DNA of 64,000 nucleotides from positions 2,976,001 through 3,040,000 of the forward strand of contig OY969694.1 in the NCBI GenBank assembly GCA_963701955.1, written 5' to 3'. The notes beneath the pieces are model-generated. The model made no database searches, was not told the DNA's origin, and was given only the letters and a program-made list of their open reading frames with translations. The stretch comes from Bog-473 sp963701955. GTDB taxonomy: Bacteria > Actinomycetota > Acidimicrobiia > Acidimicrobiales > RAAP-2. Positions 35,229 through 43,619 of the stretch are shown piece after piece (position 1 is the first letter of the stretch; every line of letters starts with the position of its first letter). A program made the position numbers and the translations under genes.

Positions 35229-35941
35229 CGGCGACCAAGACGAACGAGCGCCCCGGGACGCGGGCGGTCCACCGCCACTGCGGGCATGTCGGCCTCCAAG
35301 GCGCGTCAGGTCCTCGACCTGATCCGCGGCGAGGACGTGCAGCGGGCGGCCGAGATCCTGAACGGCGTCGAGCGCGAGGCGGCCGAGGTCATCGGCAAGG
35401 TCCTGCCTCCGCCGTGGCCAACGCGGCGCACAACGACCAGCAGAACCCCGAGGAGCTCTACGTCTCGGCCTGCTACGCCGACGAGGGCGCCACCATGAAG
35501 CGCTGGCGCCCCCGGGCCCGCGGCCGGGCCACCCGGATCCGCAAGCGGACCTGCCACATCACCATCATCGTGAGCCGGCTGCCGGCCGACAAGCTCGAGC
35601 TGCGCCGCAAGCGCATGGAGGCCGTCAGCGCCAACCGGTCCCGCCGGGTCGACGCCTCGCGGCGCCGGGCCGACCTGTCGGGCCGCCTGTCACGCCGCCG
35701 GGCCGCCCAGGCCACGGCCGAGGCCGAGAAGGCTGCCGCGGCGGAAGCCGAGGACGCAGAGGTGGACGAGGACATCACCGACCAGGCGTTGGCCGAGTCG
35801 GCGGTGGCCGATGCCGAGCCCGAGGTGACCGAGGCCGACACGGTCGACGGTGGCGTGGACGAGGACGACGCCGTCGAGGATTCGACGGCTGACGAAGGGT
35901 CGGCCGATGCCGACGCGGACGAGAAGAGCGAGGACGAGTAG
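35225..35941 (+). CDS. rplV: 50S ribosomal protein L22 with long acidic C-terminal extension (two frame breaks)
   Basis: L22 core: KTNERPGTRA, then after an indel around 35262-35285 MSASKARQVLDLIRGEDVQ, and after a second near 35405 ANAAHNDQQNPEELYVSACY, MKRWRPRARGRATRIRKRTCH. The core ends near residue 130. A further 100 or so residues follow: first Arg/Ala-rich (ANRSRRVDASRRRADL), then strongly acidic (EDAEVDEDITDQALAES and so on to DADEKSEDE). Typical L22 proteins stop at about 115-130. The tail keeps a clean frame to its stop, so it is real coding sequence. Ends one base before rpsC. Confidence 0.9.
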   Translation: MTATKTNERPGTRAVHRHCGHVGLQGASGPRPDPRRGRAAGGRDPERRRARGGRGHRQGPASAVANAAHNDQQNPEELYVSACYADEGATMKRWRPRARGRATRIRKRTCHITIIVSRLPADKLELRRKRMEAVSANRSRRVDASRRRADLSGRLSRRRAAQATAEAEKAAAAEAEDAEVDEDITDQALAESAVADAEPEVTEADTVDGGVDEDDAVEDSTADEGSADADADEKSEDE

Positions 35942-36998
35942 ATGGGCCAAAAGGTCAACCCTTACGGCTTCCGGCTCGGGATCACGACGGACTGGAAGTC
36001 CCGTTGGTTCGAGGAGCGCCACTACCGCGAGTTCGTGGTCGAGGACTGGAAGATCCGCGACTACCTGATGCGGCAGCTCGAGGCTGCCGCCGTCAGTCGG
36101 ATTGAGGTGGAGCGCACGCGCGACCGCCTGCGCGTCGACATCCACACCGCCCGGCCCGGCATCGTCATCGGCCGCCGCGGTGCCGAGGCCGACCGGCTGA
36201 AGAAGCACCTCGAGGAGCTCACGGGGCTGCAGAACCGGATTCAGCTCAACATCCAGGAGATCAAGCAGCCCGAGCTCGACGCGGCGCTGATCGCCCAGGG
36301 CATCTGCGACCAGCTCGTGCGCCGGGTCGCGTTCCGGCGGGCCATGAAGCGCGCCATCCAGACGGTGCAGAAGGCCGGCGCCCAGGGCATCAAGGTGCAG
36401 TGCTCGGGCCGCCTCGGCGGCTCGGAGATGTCCCGCAAGGAGCAGTACCGCGAGGGCCGGGTCCCGCTGCACACGCTGCGGGCCGACATCGACTACGGCT
36501 TCCGTGAGGCCCGCACCACGTCGGGCCGCGTCGGGGTGAAGGTCTGGATCTACAAGGGCGACATCCTCCCGTACAAGGTCTCGATCGAGGACAAAATCAC
36601 CCGTGAGGCCGCCATGGCCGTGGGCGAGACGTCCGGGCCAGGGAGGCCCGCGCCGGCTCATCACCGCCGGAGGCGGCCGCCGCCGCGCCGAGGGGTTCCC
36701 CGCCGACGAGGAGGGCGTCGCCGATGACGCCGTCGAGGAACGAGGTCGTCGAGGAGCAGGTCGCTCGAGGTCGCTGCGGTCGCCGAGGCCGCGGCCGAGG
36801 CTGCCGCCACTGCCGGTGTGACTGCGGCCCCCGAGGTGGAGGCCGAGCGAGGAAGCCGAGACGCCGCCGGCCGACCTGCTGCCCTCGCCGACGGAGCCCG
36901 ACGACCTGGATCGCCAGCTGACCCAGGACGAGGAGATGGAGCGCCAGAACCGCCACCAGCACCACGAGACGCCGCACTTCCGCAAGGAGTCGGACTGA
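35942..36998 (+). CDS. rpsC: 30S ribosomal protein S3 with C-terminal extension (frame-broken tail)
   Basis: The first 220 residues are a standard S3: GQKVNPYGFRLGITTDWKSR, the KH-domain GIVIGRRGAEADRLKKHLEE, VRRVAFRRAMKRAIQ, and GVKVWIYKGDILPYKVS. After about 36630 the frame shifts several times through Ala/Glu-rich sequence to a coherent end, LLPSPTEPDDLDRQLTQDEE ... HHETPHFRKESD, stopping at 36996-36998. The assembled protein would be near 350 residues against 210-280 in most bacteria. The extension is low in complexity, so the exact path through it is uncertain. Confidence 0.88.
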
Positions 36999-36999
36999 C

Positions 37000-37437
37000 A
37001 TGTTGATGCCCAAGAAGGTCAAGCACCGCAAGACACAGCGGGGCCGGCTCTCGGGCCAGGCCAAGGGCGGCACGTCCGTGGCGTTCGGCGACTTCGGGAT
37101 CCAGGCGCTGGAGCCCGGGTGGCTCACGGCGCGCCAGATCGAGGCTGCCCGTATCGCCATGACCCGTCACGTGAAGCGTGGAGGAAAGGTGTGGATCCGG
37201 GTCTTCCCGGACAAGCCGGTGACGCAGAAGCCGGCCGAGACGCGCATGGGATCGGGCAAGGGCAACCCCGAGCTGTGGGTCGCCGTCGTGCACCCCGGCC
37301 GCGTGCTCTTCGAGCTGGCCGGCGTCGACGAGGAGCTGGCCCGCGCCGCCATGGAGCGCGCCATTCAGAAGCTGCCGTTCAAGGCCCGCTTCGTCGTGCG
37401 CCCCGGGACCCACGGCCACGCCGAGGTGGCGATCTGA
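37000..37437 (+). CDS. rplP: 50S ribosomal protein L16
   Basis: 145 residues starting MLMPKKVKHRKTQRGRLSGQ at ATG 37000. Family blocks: FGDFGIQALEPGWLTARQIE, IRVFPDKPVTQKPAETRMGS and GKGNPELWVAVVHPGRVLFE. L16 positions tRNA near the A site. Its stop overlaps the rpmC start by one base (TGATG). Intact. Confidence 0.97.
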   Translation: MLMPKKVKHRKTQRGRLSGQAKGGTSVAFGDFGIQALEPGWLTARQIEAARIAMTRHVKRGGKVWIRVFPDKPVTQKPAETRMGSGKGNPELWVAVVHPGRVLFELAGVDEELARAAMERAIQKLPFKARFVVRPGTHGHAEVAI

Positions 37438-37823
37438 TGCCCACCGCACACGACCTTTCCATGCTGGACGGCGACGAGCTGTCCTCCCGCCTGGGCGAGT
37501 CGCGCCGCGAGCTGTTCAACTTGCGCTTCCAGCTGGCCACCGGCCAGCTGGACAACCCGTCGCGCATCAAGCAGGTCAAGCGCGAGGTGGCCCGCATGCT
37601 GACCGTGCTGCGGGCGCGCGAGATCCTCGAGGCCGAGGGGGCCTACGTGGCGCCCACGGCGGCCGAGCACGAGGCGGCACGGGCGAAGCTCGCAGCCGAG
37701 GACGCCGAGCGCGAGGAGAAGGCGGCGGCTCGACAGGCGGCAGCCGAAGCCGAGGCGGGGGCGGACCACGTGCACGACCACGATCACGACCACCTGGACG
37801 ACGACGAAGAGGATGAGGCCTGA
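37437..37823 (+). CDS. rpmC: 50S ribosomal protein L29 with His/Asp-rich C-terminal tail
   Basis: 128 residues against about 65-80 for most L29. Residues 1-65 are the normal two-helix protein (LDGDELSSRLGESRRELFNL, GQLDNPSRIKQVKREVARML). Residues 66-128 are an Ala/Glu helix (AEHEAARAKLAAEDAEREEK) ending in an unusual HVHDHDHDHLDDDEEDEA stretch, with alternating His and Asp that could bind divalent metal (inference). The frame is clean and shared stop/start overlaps with rplP and rpsQ support the full length. Confidence 0.93.
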   Translation: MPTAHDLSMLDGDELSSRLGESRRELFNLRFQLATGQLDNPSRIKQVKREVARMLTVLRAREILEAEGAYVAPTAAEHEAARAKLAAEDAEREEKAAARQAAAEAEAGADHVHDHDHDHLDDDEEDEA

Positions 37824-38240
37824 TGGCCGACGAGACCCCAGAGAACGAAGAGGCTGTGGCAGCGGCCGAGGATGCAGCGAAGGCCCTCGACGCGATCGAA
37901 GCCGAGGCAGCCACTGAGCTGGCGGCCCCGGACGCCCCCGCCGCCGCCGGCGACACCCGCGGCCAGCGAGCCCGAGGAGGACGGCCCCCGGGCCAACCGC
38001 CGCAAGGTGCGCGAGGGCATCGTCGTGTCCGACGCCATGTCCGCCACCGTCGTCGTGGCGGTCGTCGAGCGCGTGCGCCACCCCAAGTACGGCAAGACGG
38101 TGCAGCGCACGAAGAAGCTCTACGTGCACGACGCCGAGGACAGCGCCAAGGTCGGGGACCGGGTCCGGGTGCAGGAGACCCGCCCGCTCTCCAAGCTCAA
38201 GCGCTGGCGCCTCACCGAAGTGGTGGAGCGGGCTCGATGA
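37823..38240 (+). CDS. rpsQ: 30S ribosomal protein S17 with acidic N-terminal extension (one frame break)
   Basis: ATG 37823 overlaps the rpmC stop. About 138 residues after removing one base near 37960. The first 60 residues are acidic and Ala-rich (ADETPENEEAVAAAEDAAKA); the S17 core follows: RRKVREGIVVSDAMSATVVV, ERVRHPKYGKTVQRTKKLYV, VGDRVRVQETRPLSKLKRW. Most S17 proteins lack such an N-terminal arm. The stop overlaps the rplN start (ATGA). Confidence 0.9.
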
Positions 38241-38605
38241 TTCAGCAGGAGTCCAGGCTCCGGGTGGCGGACAACTCCGGCGCACGCGAGGTGCTCTGCA
38301 TCCGCGTGCTCGGCGGGTCGCGCCGTCGCTACGCCAGCATCGGCGACGTGTTCGTGGCCACGGTCAAGGACGCCATCCCCGGTGCCGCCGTCAAGAAGGG
38401 CGACGTCGTCAAGTGCGTCGTCGTGCGGACCAAGAAGGAGAAGCGGCGCCCGGACGGGAGCTACATCCGCTTCGACGAGAACGCCGCCGTTCTCATCAAC
38501 GACCAGCAACAGCCGCGCGGGACCCGCATCTTCGGGCCCGTCGGCCGCGAGCTGCGCGACAAGCGCTTCATGCGCATCGTGTCGCTCGCCCCGGAGGTGC
38601 TTTGA
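38237..38605 (+). CDS. rplN: 50S ribosomal protein L14
   Basis: 122 residues. ATG 38237 overlaps the S17 stop. Starts IQQESRLRVADNSGAREVLC and keeps GDVFVATVKDAIPGAAVKKG, RFDENAAVLINDQQQPRGTR and RELRDKRFMRIVSLAPEVL. Standard length and intact frame; forms an inter-subunit bridge and binds the initiation-blocking factor RsfS in other bacteria. Confidence 0.98.
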   Translation: MIQQESRLRVADNSGAREVLCIRVLGGSRRRYASIGDVFVATVKDAIPGAAVKKGDVVKCVVVRTKKEKRRPDGSYIRFDENAAVLINDQQQPRGTRIFGPVGRELRDKRFMRIVSLAPEVL

Positions 38606-38606
38606 C

Positions 38607-38912
38607 ATGCGGATTCACAAGGGAGACCAGGTGATCGTCCTGTCCGGCAAGGACAAGGGCAAGAAGGCCGAAGTGGTGCGGGCCATCCCGAGCCGCGAGC
38701 GGGTGATCCTGGAAGGCGTCAACGTGGCCAAGCGTCACGCCAAGCCGACGCGTGCCACCCAGCAGGGCGGGGTGATCGACAAGTTCATGCCGGTGCACGT
38801 CTCGACGGTGGCGCTCGTCTGCAAGGGCTGCGACAAGCCCACGCGGGCCGGCTACCGGTTCGAGGGTGACGAGAAGGTCCGCTTCTGCAAGAAGTGCGGG
38901 TCGGCGCTGTGA
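38607..38912 (+). CDS. rplX: 50S ribosomal protein L24
   Basis: 101 residues, ATG 38607. KOW motif region GDQVIVLSGKDKGKKAEVVR, then LEGVNVAKRHAKPTRATQQG. The C-terminus carries two CxxC pairs (VCKGC and FCKKC) 18-20 residues apart, a probable zinc-ribbon present in some bacterial L24 proteins. The stop overlaps the rplE GTG (GTGA). Confidence 0.97.
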   Translation: MRIHKGDQVIVLSGKDKGKKAEVVRAIPSRERVILEGVNVAKRHAKPTRATQQGGVIDKFMPVHVSTVALVCKGCDKPTRAGYRFEGDEKVRFCKKCGSAL

Positions 38913-39481
38913 GCGCCACGACCGCGCCGGCGCGGCCCCGGCTCAAGGAGCGGTACCTGAGCGAGGTCCGGGACAGCCTGAAGGAAGGGCTGGGCCTGGA
39001 CAACGTCATGGAGGTGCCGCGGCTGGAGAAGATCGTCATCAACATGGGCGTCGGCCGCGCCACCCAGCAGGCCTCGCTCATCGAGGGGGCACAACGCGAC
39101 CTCGAGACGATCACTGGCCAGAAGCCGATCGTCACGAGGGCCAAGCAGTCCATCGCCGGCTTCAAGCTGCGCGAGGGCCAGGCGATCGGCGTCAAGGCGA
39201 CCCTGCGGGGGGACCGGGCGTGGGAGTTCTTCGACCGCATGCTCAGCCTGGCCATTCCCCGTATCCGCGACTTCCGGGGGCTGTCTCCCCGCTCGTTCGA
39301 CGGCCACGGCAACTACACCTTCGGGGTGACCGAGCAGCTGATCTTCCCCGAGATCGACTACGACAAGATCGACACGACCCGCGGCATGGACATCACCATC
39401 GTCACGACCGCGCGCACCAACGAGGAAGGACGGGCGTTCCTGGCAGCGTTCGGCTTTCCGTTCCGACAGGAGACCCGGTAG
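38909..39481 (+). CDS. rplE: 50S ribosomal protein L5
   Basis: 190 residues from GTG 38909, overlapping the rplX stop. Core: RLKERYLSEVRDSLKEGLGL, IVINMGVGRATQQASLIEGA, TGQKPIVTRAKQSIAGFKLR, IPRIRDFRGLSPRSFDGHGN and MDITIVTTARTNEEGRAFLA. Binds 5S rRNA in the central protuberance. Intact frame. Confidence 0.98.
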   Translation: MSATTAPARPRLKERYLSEVRDSLKEGLGLDNVMEVPRLEKIVINMGVGRATQQASLIEGAQRDLETITGQKPIVTRAKQSIAGFKLREGQAIGVKATLRGDRAWEFFDRMLSLAIPRIRDFRGLSPRSFDGHGNYTFGVTEQLIFPEIDYDKIDTTRGMDITIVTTARTNEEGRAFLAAFGFPFRQETR

Positions 39482-39485
39482 CACC

Positions 39486-39671
39486 ATGGCGAAAAAGGCT
39501 TTGATCGAGAAGCAGCAGCGCACCCCCAAGTTCAAGGTGCGGGGATACACCCGGTGCCAGCGGTGCGGACGGCCGAAGGCCGTGTACCGCAAGTTCGGGC
39601 TCTGCCGCATCTGCCTGCGCGTCATGGTGCACGCGGGCGAGGTGCCTGGCGTCACGAAGGCAAGCTGGTAG
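39486..39671 (+). CDS. rpsN: 30S ribosomal protein S14, zinc-binding type Z
   Basis: 61 residues. Short S14 with a four-cysteine zinc site (RCQRC and LCRIC), the form typical of actinobacteria and Firmicutes; the zinc-free long form is not seen in the window. ATG 39486, 4 bases after rplE. Confidence 0.98.
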   Translation: MAKKALIEKQQRTPKFKVRGYTRCQRCGRPKAVYRKFGLCRICLRVMVHAGEVPGVTKASW

Positions 39672-39677
39672 GCCGCC

Positions 39678-40082
39678 ATGACGATGACTGACCCCATCGC
39701 GGACATGCTCACCCGCATCCGCAACGCCAACTCCGCCATGTTCGACACGGTGAAGATGCCCGGCTCCAAGCTGAAGGAGTCGCTGGCCTCCGTTCTGGAG
39801 CGTGAAGGTTTCATCGCGGGCTACACGGTCGAGCCGAACACAGGCAAGCCCGGCTCCACCCTGGAGATCACGCTGAAGTACTCGGGCGACCGCACGCGGA
39901 CCATCGCCGGCATCAAGCGCGTCTCGAAGCCCGGCCTGCGCATTTACGCCCGGGCCGACGGCATGCCGCGCGTGCTCGGTGGCATGGGCGTGGCGGTCGT
40001 CTCGACCAGCCAGGGGCTGCTGACCGACGCCGAAGCGCGTCGCAAGCACCTGGGCGGGGAGGTGCTCTGCCATGTCTGGTAG
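39678..40082 (+). CDS. rpsH: 30S ribosomal protein S8
   Basis: 134 residues, ATG 39678. TDPIADMLTRIRNANSAMFD, SLASVLEREGFIAGYTVE, RVSKPGLRIYARADGMPRVL and the C-terminal GGEVLCHVW are all standard. S8 is the autoregulator of the spc operon in E. coli; no matching mRNA target was identified here. Intact. Confidence 0.98.
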   Translation: MTMTDPIADMLTRIRNANSAMFDTVKMPGSKLKESLASVLEREGFIAGYTVEPNTGKPGSTLEITLKYSGDRTRTIAGIKRVSKPGLRIYARADGMPRVLGGMGVAVVSTSQGLLTDAEARRKHLGGEVLCHVW

Positions 40083-40115
40083 TGCCCCGACCGCGACGAC
40101 CCGAGAGGAGGCCTG

Positions 40116-40655
40116 ATGTCGCGCGTCGGACGCTCCCCCATCACGGTCCCGTCGAATGTCACGGTGACCCTGAGCGGGGCCACGGTCAACGTCAAGGGCC
40201 CCCAGGGCTCCCTCGAGCGCGAGCTGCCCGAGGGCATCACCATTGCGCAGGAGGGCGACACGCTCGTGGTCAGCCGTCCCGACGACGAGCGCCGGCACCG
40301 TGCGCTGCACGGCCTGTCGCGCTCGCTCGTGGCCAACATGGTCTCGGGGGTCACGGACGGCTTCTCCAAGGAGCTCGAGATCGTCGGCGTGGGCTACCGC
40401 GCCACGGCCAAGGGTCCCAGCGCCCTGGAGCTGGCGCTCGGCTTCTCCCACCCGGTGAACGTCGCCGCCCCCGATGGCATCACCTTCGAGGTGCCGGTGC
40501 CGACACGGGTCATCGTCAAGGGGATCGACAAGGAGAAGGTGGGCCAGGTGGCCGCCGACATCCGCAAGCTGCGCAAGCCCGAGCCCTACAAGGGGAAGGG
40601 CGTGCGCTACGCCAACGAACGAGTGCTGCGCAAAGCAGGAAAGGCTGCCAAGTAA
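40116..40655 (+). CDS. rplF: 50S ribosomal protein L6
   Basis: 179 residues from ATG 40116, preceded by GAGAGGAGG. SRVGRSPITVPSNVTVTLSG, VKGPQGSLERELPEGI, IVGVGYRATAKGPSALELAL and the C-terminal RKPEPYKGKGVRYANERVLR are present. The stop overlaps the rplR ATG by one base (TAATG). Intact. Confidence 0.98.
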   Translation: MSRVGRSPITVPSNVTVTLSGATVNVKGPQGSLERELPEGITIAQEGDTLVVSRPDDERRHRALHGLSRSLVANMVSGVTDGFSKELEIVGVGYRATAKGPSALELALGFSHPVNVAAPDGITFEVPVPTRVIVKGIDKEKVGQVAADIRKLRKPEPYKGKGVRYANERVLRKAGKAAK

Positions 40656-41030
40656 TGGCACGAACGAGCGATCGCACCCGGCTGCGCCTGCGGCGTCACG
40701 CCCGCGTGCGCACCAAGGTCAGCGGCACCGCCGAGTGCCCCCGCCTGGCCGTGCACCGGTCCAACCGGCACATCTCGGCCCAGCTCATCGACGATGCGAC
40801 GGGCCGCACCCTGGCCTCGGCCTCGTCGGTGGAGCCCGACCAGCGTGCGTCTTTGGGCAAGAGCGGTGGCGGTAACGTGACAGGCGCAGAATCGGTCGGG
40901 CGGCTCCTTGGCTCGACGCGCCAAGGCGGCCGGTATCACCAAGGTGGTTTTTGACCGTGGGGGCTTCGTGTACCACGGGCGTGTCGCCGTCCTGGCTGAC
41001 GCGGCACGGGCCGAAGGACTGGAGTTCTGA
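40655..41030 (+). CDS. rplR: 50S ribosomal protein L18 (one frame break)
   Basis: 124 residues after correction. RTKVSGTAECPRLAVHRSNR, HISAQLIDDATGRTLASASS in the first frame. After an extra G at about 40910 the sequence continues AKAAGITKVVFDRGGFVYHG and VAVLADAARAEGLEF to TGA 41028-41030. L18 binds 5S rRNA with L5. The two halves join exactly when one base is removed. Confidence 0.95.
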
Positions 41031-41032
41031 GC

Positions 41033-41584
41033 ATGGTCGACACACAGTACGAAGAGCGCACCATCAAGGTGAACCGGGTGGCCAAGGTGGTCAAGGGTGG
41101 CCGGCGCTTCTCCTTTGCCGCCCTCATGGTCGTCGGCGACGGCAACGGCAAGGTCGGCCTGGGCTACGGCAAGGCCAAGGAGGCCGGGCTGGCGGTCCAG
41201 AAGGGTATCGAAGAGGCGCGCAAGAACCTCTTCGAGGTGCCCCTTGCCGGCAGCACCATCGTCCACCCCGTCATCGGAGAGAGCGGCGCGGGCCGGGTCC
41301 TGCTCAAGCCCGCCGCACCCGGGACCGGCGTCATCGCCGGTGGTGCGGCCCGCCACATCCTCGAGATGGCGGGCATCCGCGACATCCTGGCCAAGTCGCT
41401 GGGCTCGTCCAACGGCATCAACGTGGCGCACGCCACCATCGCCGGGCTCAAGCAGCTGCGGCGCCCGGACGACGTGGCCGCGCTGCGGGGCAAGTCGGCC
41501 GACGAGGTGACTCCCGGCGGCGTCCTGCGGGCCTACCGCGAGCGCAAGCGCGAGACGGACCTGTTCGCGGCGGAGGCACGCTGA
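41033..41584 (+). CDS. rpsE: 30S ribosomal protein S5
   Basis: 183 residues from ATG 41033. EERTIKVNRVAKVVKGGRRF, SFAALMVVGDGNGKVGLGYG, PVIGESGAGRVLLKPAAPGT and GSSNGINVAHATIAGLKQL. Located at the mRNA entry channel and in the translational-accuracy region. Two bases after rplR, two bases before rpmD. Intact. Confidence 0.98.
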   Translation: MVDTQYEERTIKVNRVAKVVKGGRRFSFAALMVVGDGNGKVGLGYGKAKEAGLAVQKGIEEARKNLFEVPLAGSTIVHPVIGESGAGRVLLKPAAPGTGVIAGGAARHILEMAGIRDILAKSLGSSNGINVAHATIAGLKQLRRPDDVAALRGKSADEVTPGGVLRAYRERKRETDLFAAEAR

Positions 41585-41586
41585 CC

Positions 41587-41802
41587 ATGGCCGCCGCGAC
41601 GAAGAAGGCCACTGGGGAGTCCGTGCTGCTCGTCACGCAGACCCGGTCGGCCATCGGGACCAAGCCGAAGCACCGCGGCACGCTGCGGGCCCTGGGCCTG
41701 CGCGGCATCGGTCAGTCCAACGAACTGCCGGATCGCCCCGAAATCAGGGGCATGCTGGCCCGCGTGCCGCACCTGATCCGCATTGAGGAGGTGTCCAAGT
41801 GA
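41587..41802 (+). CDS. rpmD: 50S ribosomal protein L30
   Basis: 71 residues. ATG 41587. Core LVTQTRSAIGTKPKHRGTLR and LGLRGIGQSNELPDRPEIRG are typical, with a short Ala/Lys N-terminal lead of about 10 residues. The stop overlaps the rplO start (GTGA). Confidence 0.97.
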   Translation: MAAATKKATGESVLLVTQTRSAIGTKPKHRGTLRALGLRGIGQSNELPDRPEIRGMLARVPHLIRIEEVSK

Positions 41803-42289
41803 AGTTCCACGATCTGGCGCCGCCCAAGGGCGCGACCACGGCCAAGCGCCGGGTCGGCCGCGGCACCGGGGGCAAGGGCCACAAGACGGCCGGCCGTGGG
41901 ACGAAGGGCCAGAAGGCCCGGAACACCATGCCGGCCGGGTTCGAGGGTGGCCAGCTCCCCCTCATGCAGCGCATTCCCAAGCTGAAGGGGTTCAAGAACC
42001 CGTTCCGGATCGAGTACACCCCGGTCAACCTGGCCGCGCTCGAGGAACTGGGTGCGGACGAGGTGACGGTCGCAGACGCTGGTCGAGGCCGGTCTCGTGC
42101 GGCCGAAGGCCCTGGTCAAGATCTTGGGGCAGGGGTCGCTCAGCCGCCCCGTCCGGGTCTCGGCCCACGCCTTCTCCAAGTCGGCCGAGGCGGCCATCAC
42201 CGCCGCCGGGGGTAGCGTCGACCGTGTGGCATTGCCCTTCGCGACACGGGCGTCCGCCCGCGTCGGGCAACGCCCTGATGAACCGCTAG
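41799..42289 (+). CDS. rplO: 50S ribosomal protein L15 (two frame breaks)
   Basis: About 162 residues after correction. GTG 41799 overlaps the rpmD stop. KFHDLAPPKGATTAKRRVGR, GTGGKGHKTAGRGTKGQKAR, GFEGGQLPLMQRIPKLKGFK in frame one; an extra base at about 42071 leads to TLVEAGLVRPKALVKILGQG; a second at about 42266 (again GGC to GGGC) leads to the typical ending GNALMNR and TAG at 42287-42289. Confidence 0.93.
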
Positions 42290-42326
42290 TGACCACCGCT
42301 CCGGGACTCCACTGAGAGGAAGGGCC

Positions 42327-43613
42327 ATGCTCTCCCGGCTCGCCAACATCTTCAGAGTCCCCGACCTTCGCAACAAGGTCATCTTCACGCTGGCCATCAT
42401 CGCCCTGTACCAAATCGGGGCGAACGTCCCGGTCCCCGGCGTCAACTGGTCGCGCCTGCAGAGCCTCGAGAGCCAAGCGTCCGCATCGGGCGTGCTGGGC
42501 TTCCTCAACCTCTTCAGCGGCGGCGCCCTGGTGCGCCTGGCCGTCTTCGGCCTGGGCGTCATGCCCTACATCACCAGCTCCATCATCATTCAGCTGCTCT
42601 CGACCGTCATCCCCAAGCTGGAGGAGTGGCGGGACCAGGGTGCGGTCGGGCAGAAGAAGATCACCCAGACCACCCGCTACCTCACGGTGGCCCTCGCGGT
42701 CATGCAGTCCTCGGGCCTCGTCTACGCCTTCCACGGCCACGACTCGGCCCTGCTCGGCACGAGCGTCGACCTGATTCCCAGCTTCAACTGGCCGCTCGCC
42801 CTCTTCATGGTGCTGATCCTGACGGCCGGGACCGCCTTCGTGATGTGGCTGGCCGAGCTCATCACCCAGCGCGGCATCGGCCAGGGCATGTCGATCCTGA
42901 TCTTCGCCAACGTCGTGGCCGCCATCCCCACCGGGTTCAAGGCGATCTACGAGGAAGGGGGGAAGACAAAGTTCGGGATCATCATCCTCGTCTCGATCAT
43001 CTTGCTGGTCTTCATCGTCTTCATGGACCAGGGGCAGCGCCGTATCCCCGTCACGTTCGCCCGGCGGGTGGTCGGGCGGCGCATGTACGGCGGCAGCTCC
43101 ACCTACATCCCGCTCAAGGTGAACCAGTCCGGCGTGATCCCGATCATCTTCGCCAGCTCGGTGCTCTACATCCCGGTTCTGCTCTCGAACGTCGTCCCGT
43201 GGAACTGGTTCCAGAACTTCGTGCGCAACAGCCTGACGCCGACGAGCTTCTTCTACATCCTGGCGTACTTCCTCCTCATCGTGATGTTCACGTTCTTCTA
43301 CGTGTACGTCGCCTTCGACCCGCACCAGCAGGCCGACCTGATCCGCAAGCAGGGTGGGTTCGTGCCCGGCATCCGGCCCGGCCCGCCCACCGAGCGCTAC
43401 TTCGCCCACATCCTCAGCCGCATCACGGTGGTGGGAGCCCTGTTCCTGGGCTCGGTGGCCGTCGTGCCCTCGCTCCTCATGGCGCTGTGGCATCTGAACA
43501 AGTTCCCCTTCTACGGGACCACGCTGCTGATCTCGGTCGGCGTCGCGCTCGAGACCATGCGCCAGATCGACAGCCAGTTGATGATGCGCAACTACGAGGG
43601 CTTCCTCAAGTAG
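42327..43613 (+). CDS. secY: Protein translocase subunit SecY
   Basis: 428 residues, ten predicted membrane helices, the channel of the Sec translocon. Starts MLSRLANIFRVPDLRNKVIF; signatures GVMPYITSSIIIQLLSTVIP and AELITQRGIGQGMSILIFAN; cytosolic loop RRIPVTFARRVVGRRMYGGS for ribosome/SecA contact; FYVYVAFDPHQQADLIRKQG. ATG 42327 with GAGAGGAAGG upstream. Intact over 1.3 kb. Followed by adk after 6 bases. Confidence 0.98.
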   Translation: MLSRLANIFRVPDLRNKVIFTLAIIALYQIGANVPVPGVNWSRLQSLESQASASGVLGFLNLFSGGALVRLAVFGLGVMPYITSSIIIQLLSTVIPKLEEWRDQGAVGQKKITQTTRYLTVALAVMQSSGLVYAFHGHDSALLGTSVDLIPSFNWPLALFMVLILTAGTAFVMWLAELITQRGIGQGMSILIFANVVAAIPTGFKAIYEEGGKTKFGIIILVSIILLVFIVFMDQGQRRIPVTFARRVVGRRMYGGSSTYIPLKVNQSGVIPIIFASSVLYIPVLLSNVVPWNWFQNFVRNSLTPTSFFYILAYFLLIVMFTFFYVYVAFDPHQQADLIRKQGGFVPGIRPGPPTERYFAHILSRITVVGALFLGSVAVVPSLLMALWHLNKFPFYGTTLLISVGVALETMRQIDSQLMMRNYEGFLK

Positions 43614-43619
43614 GCGACG

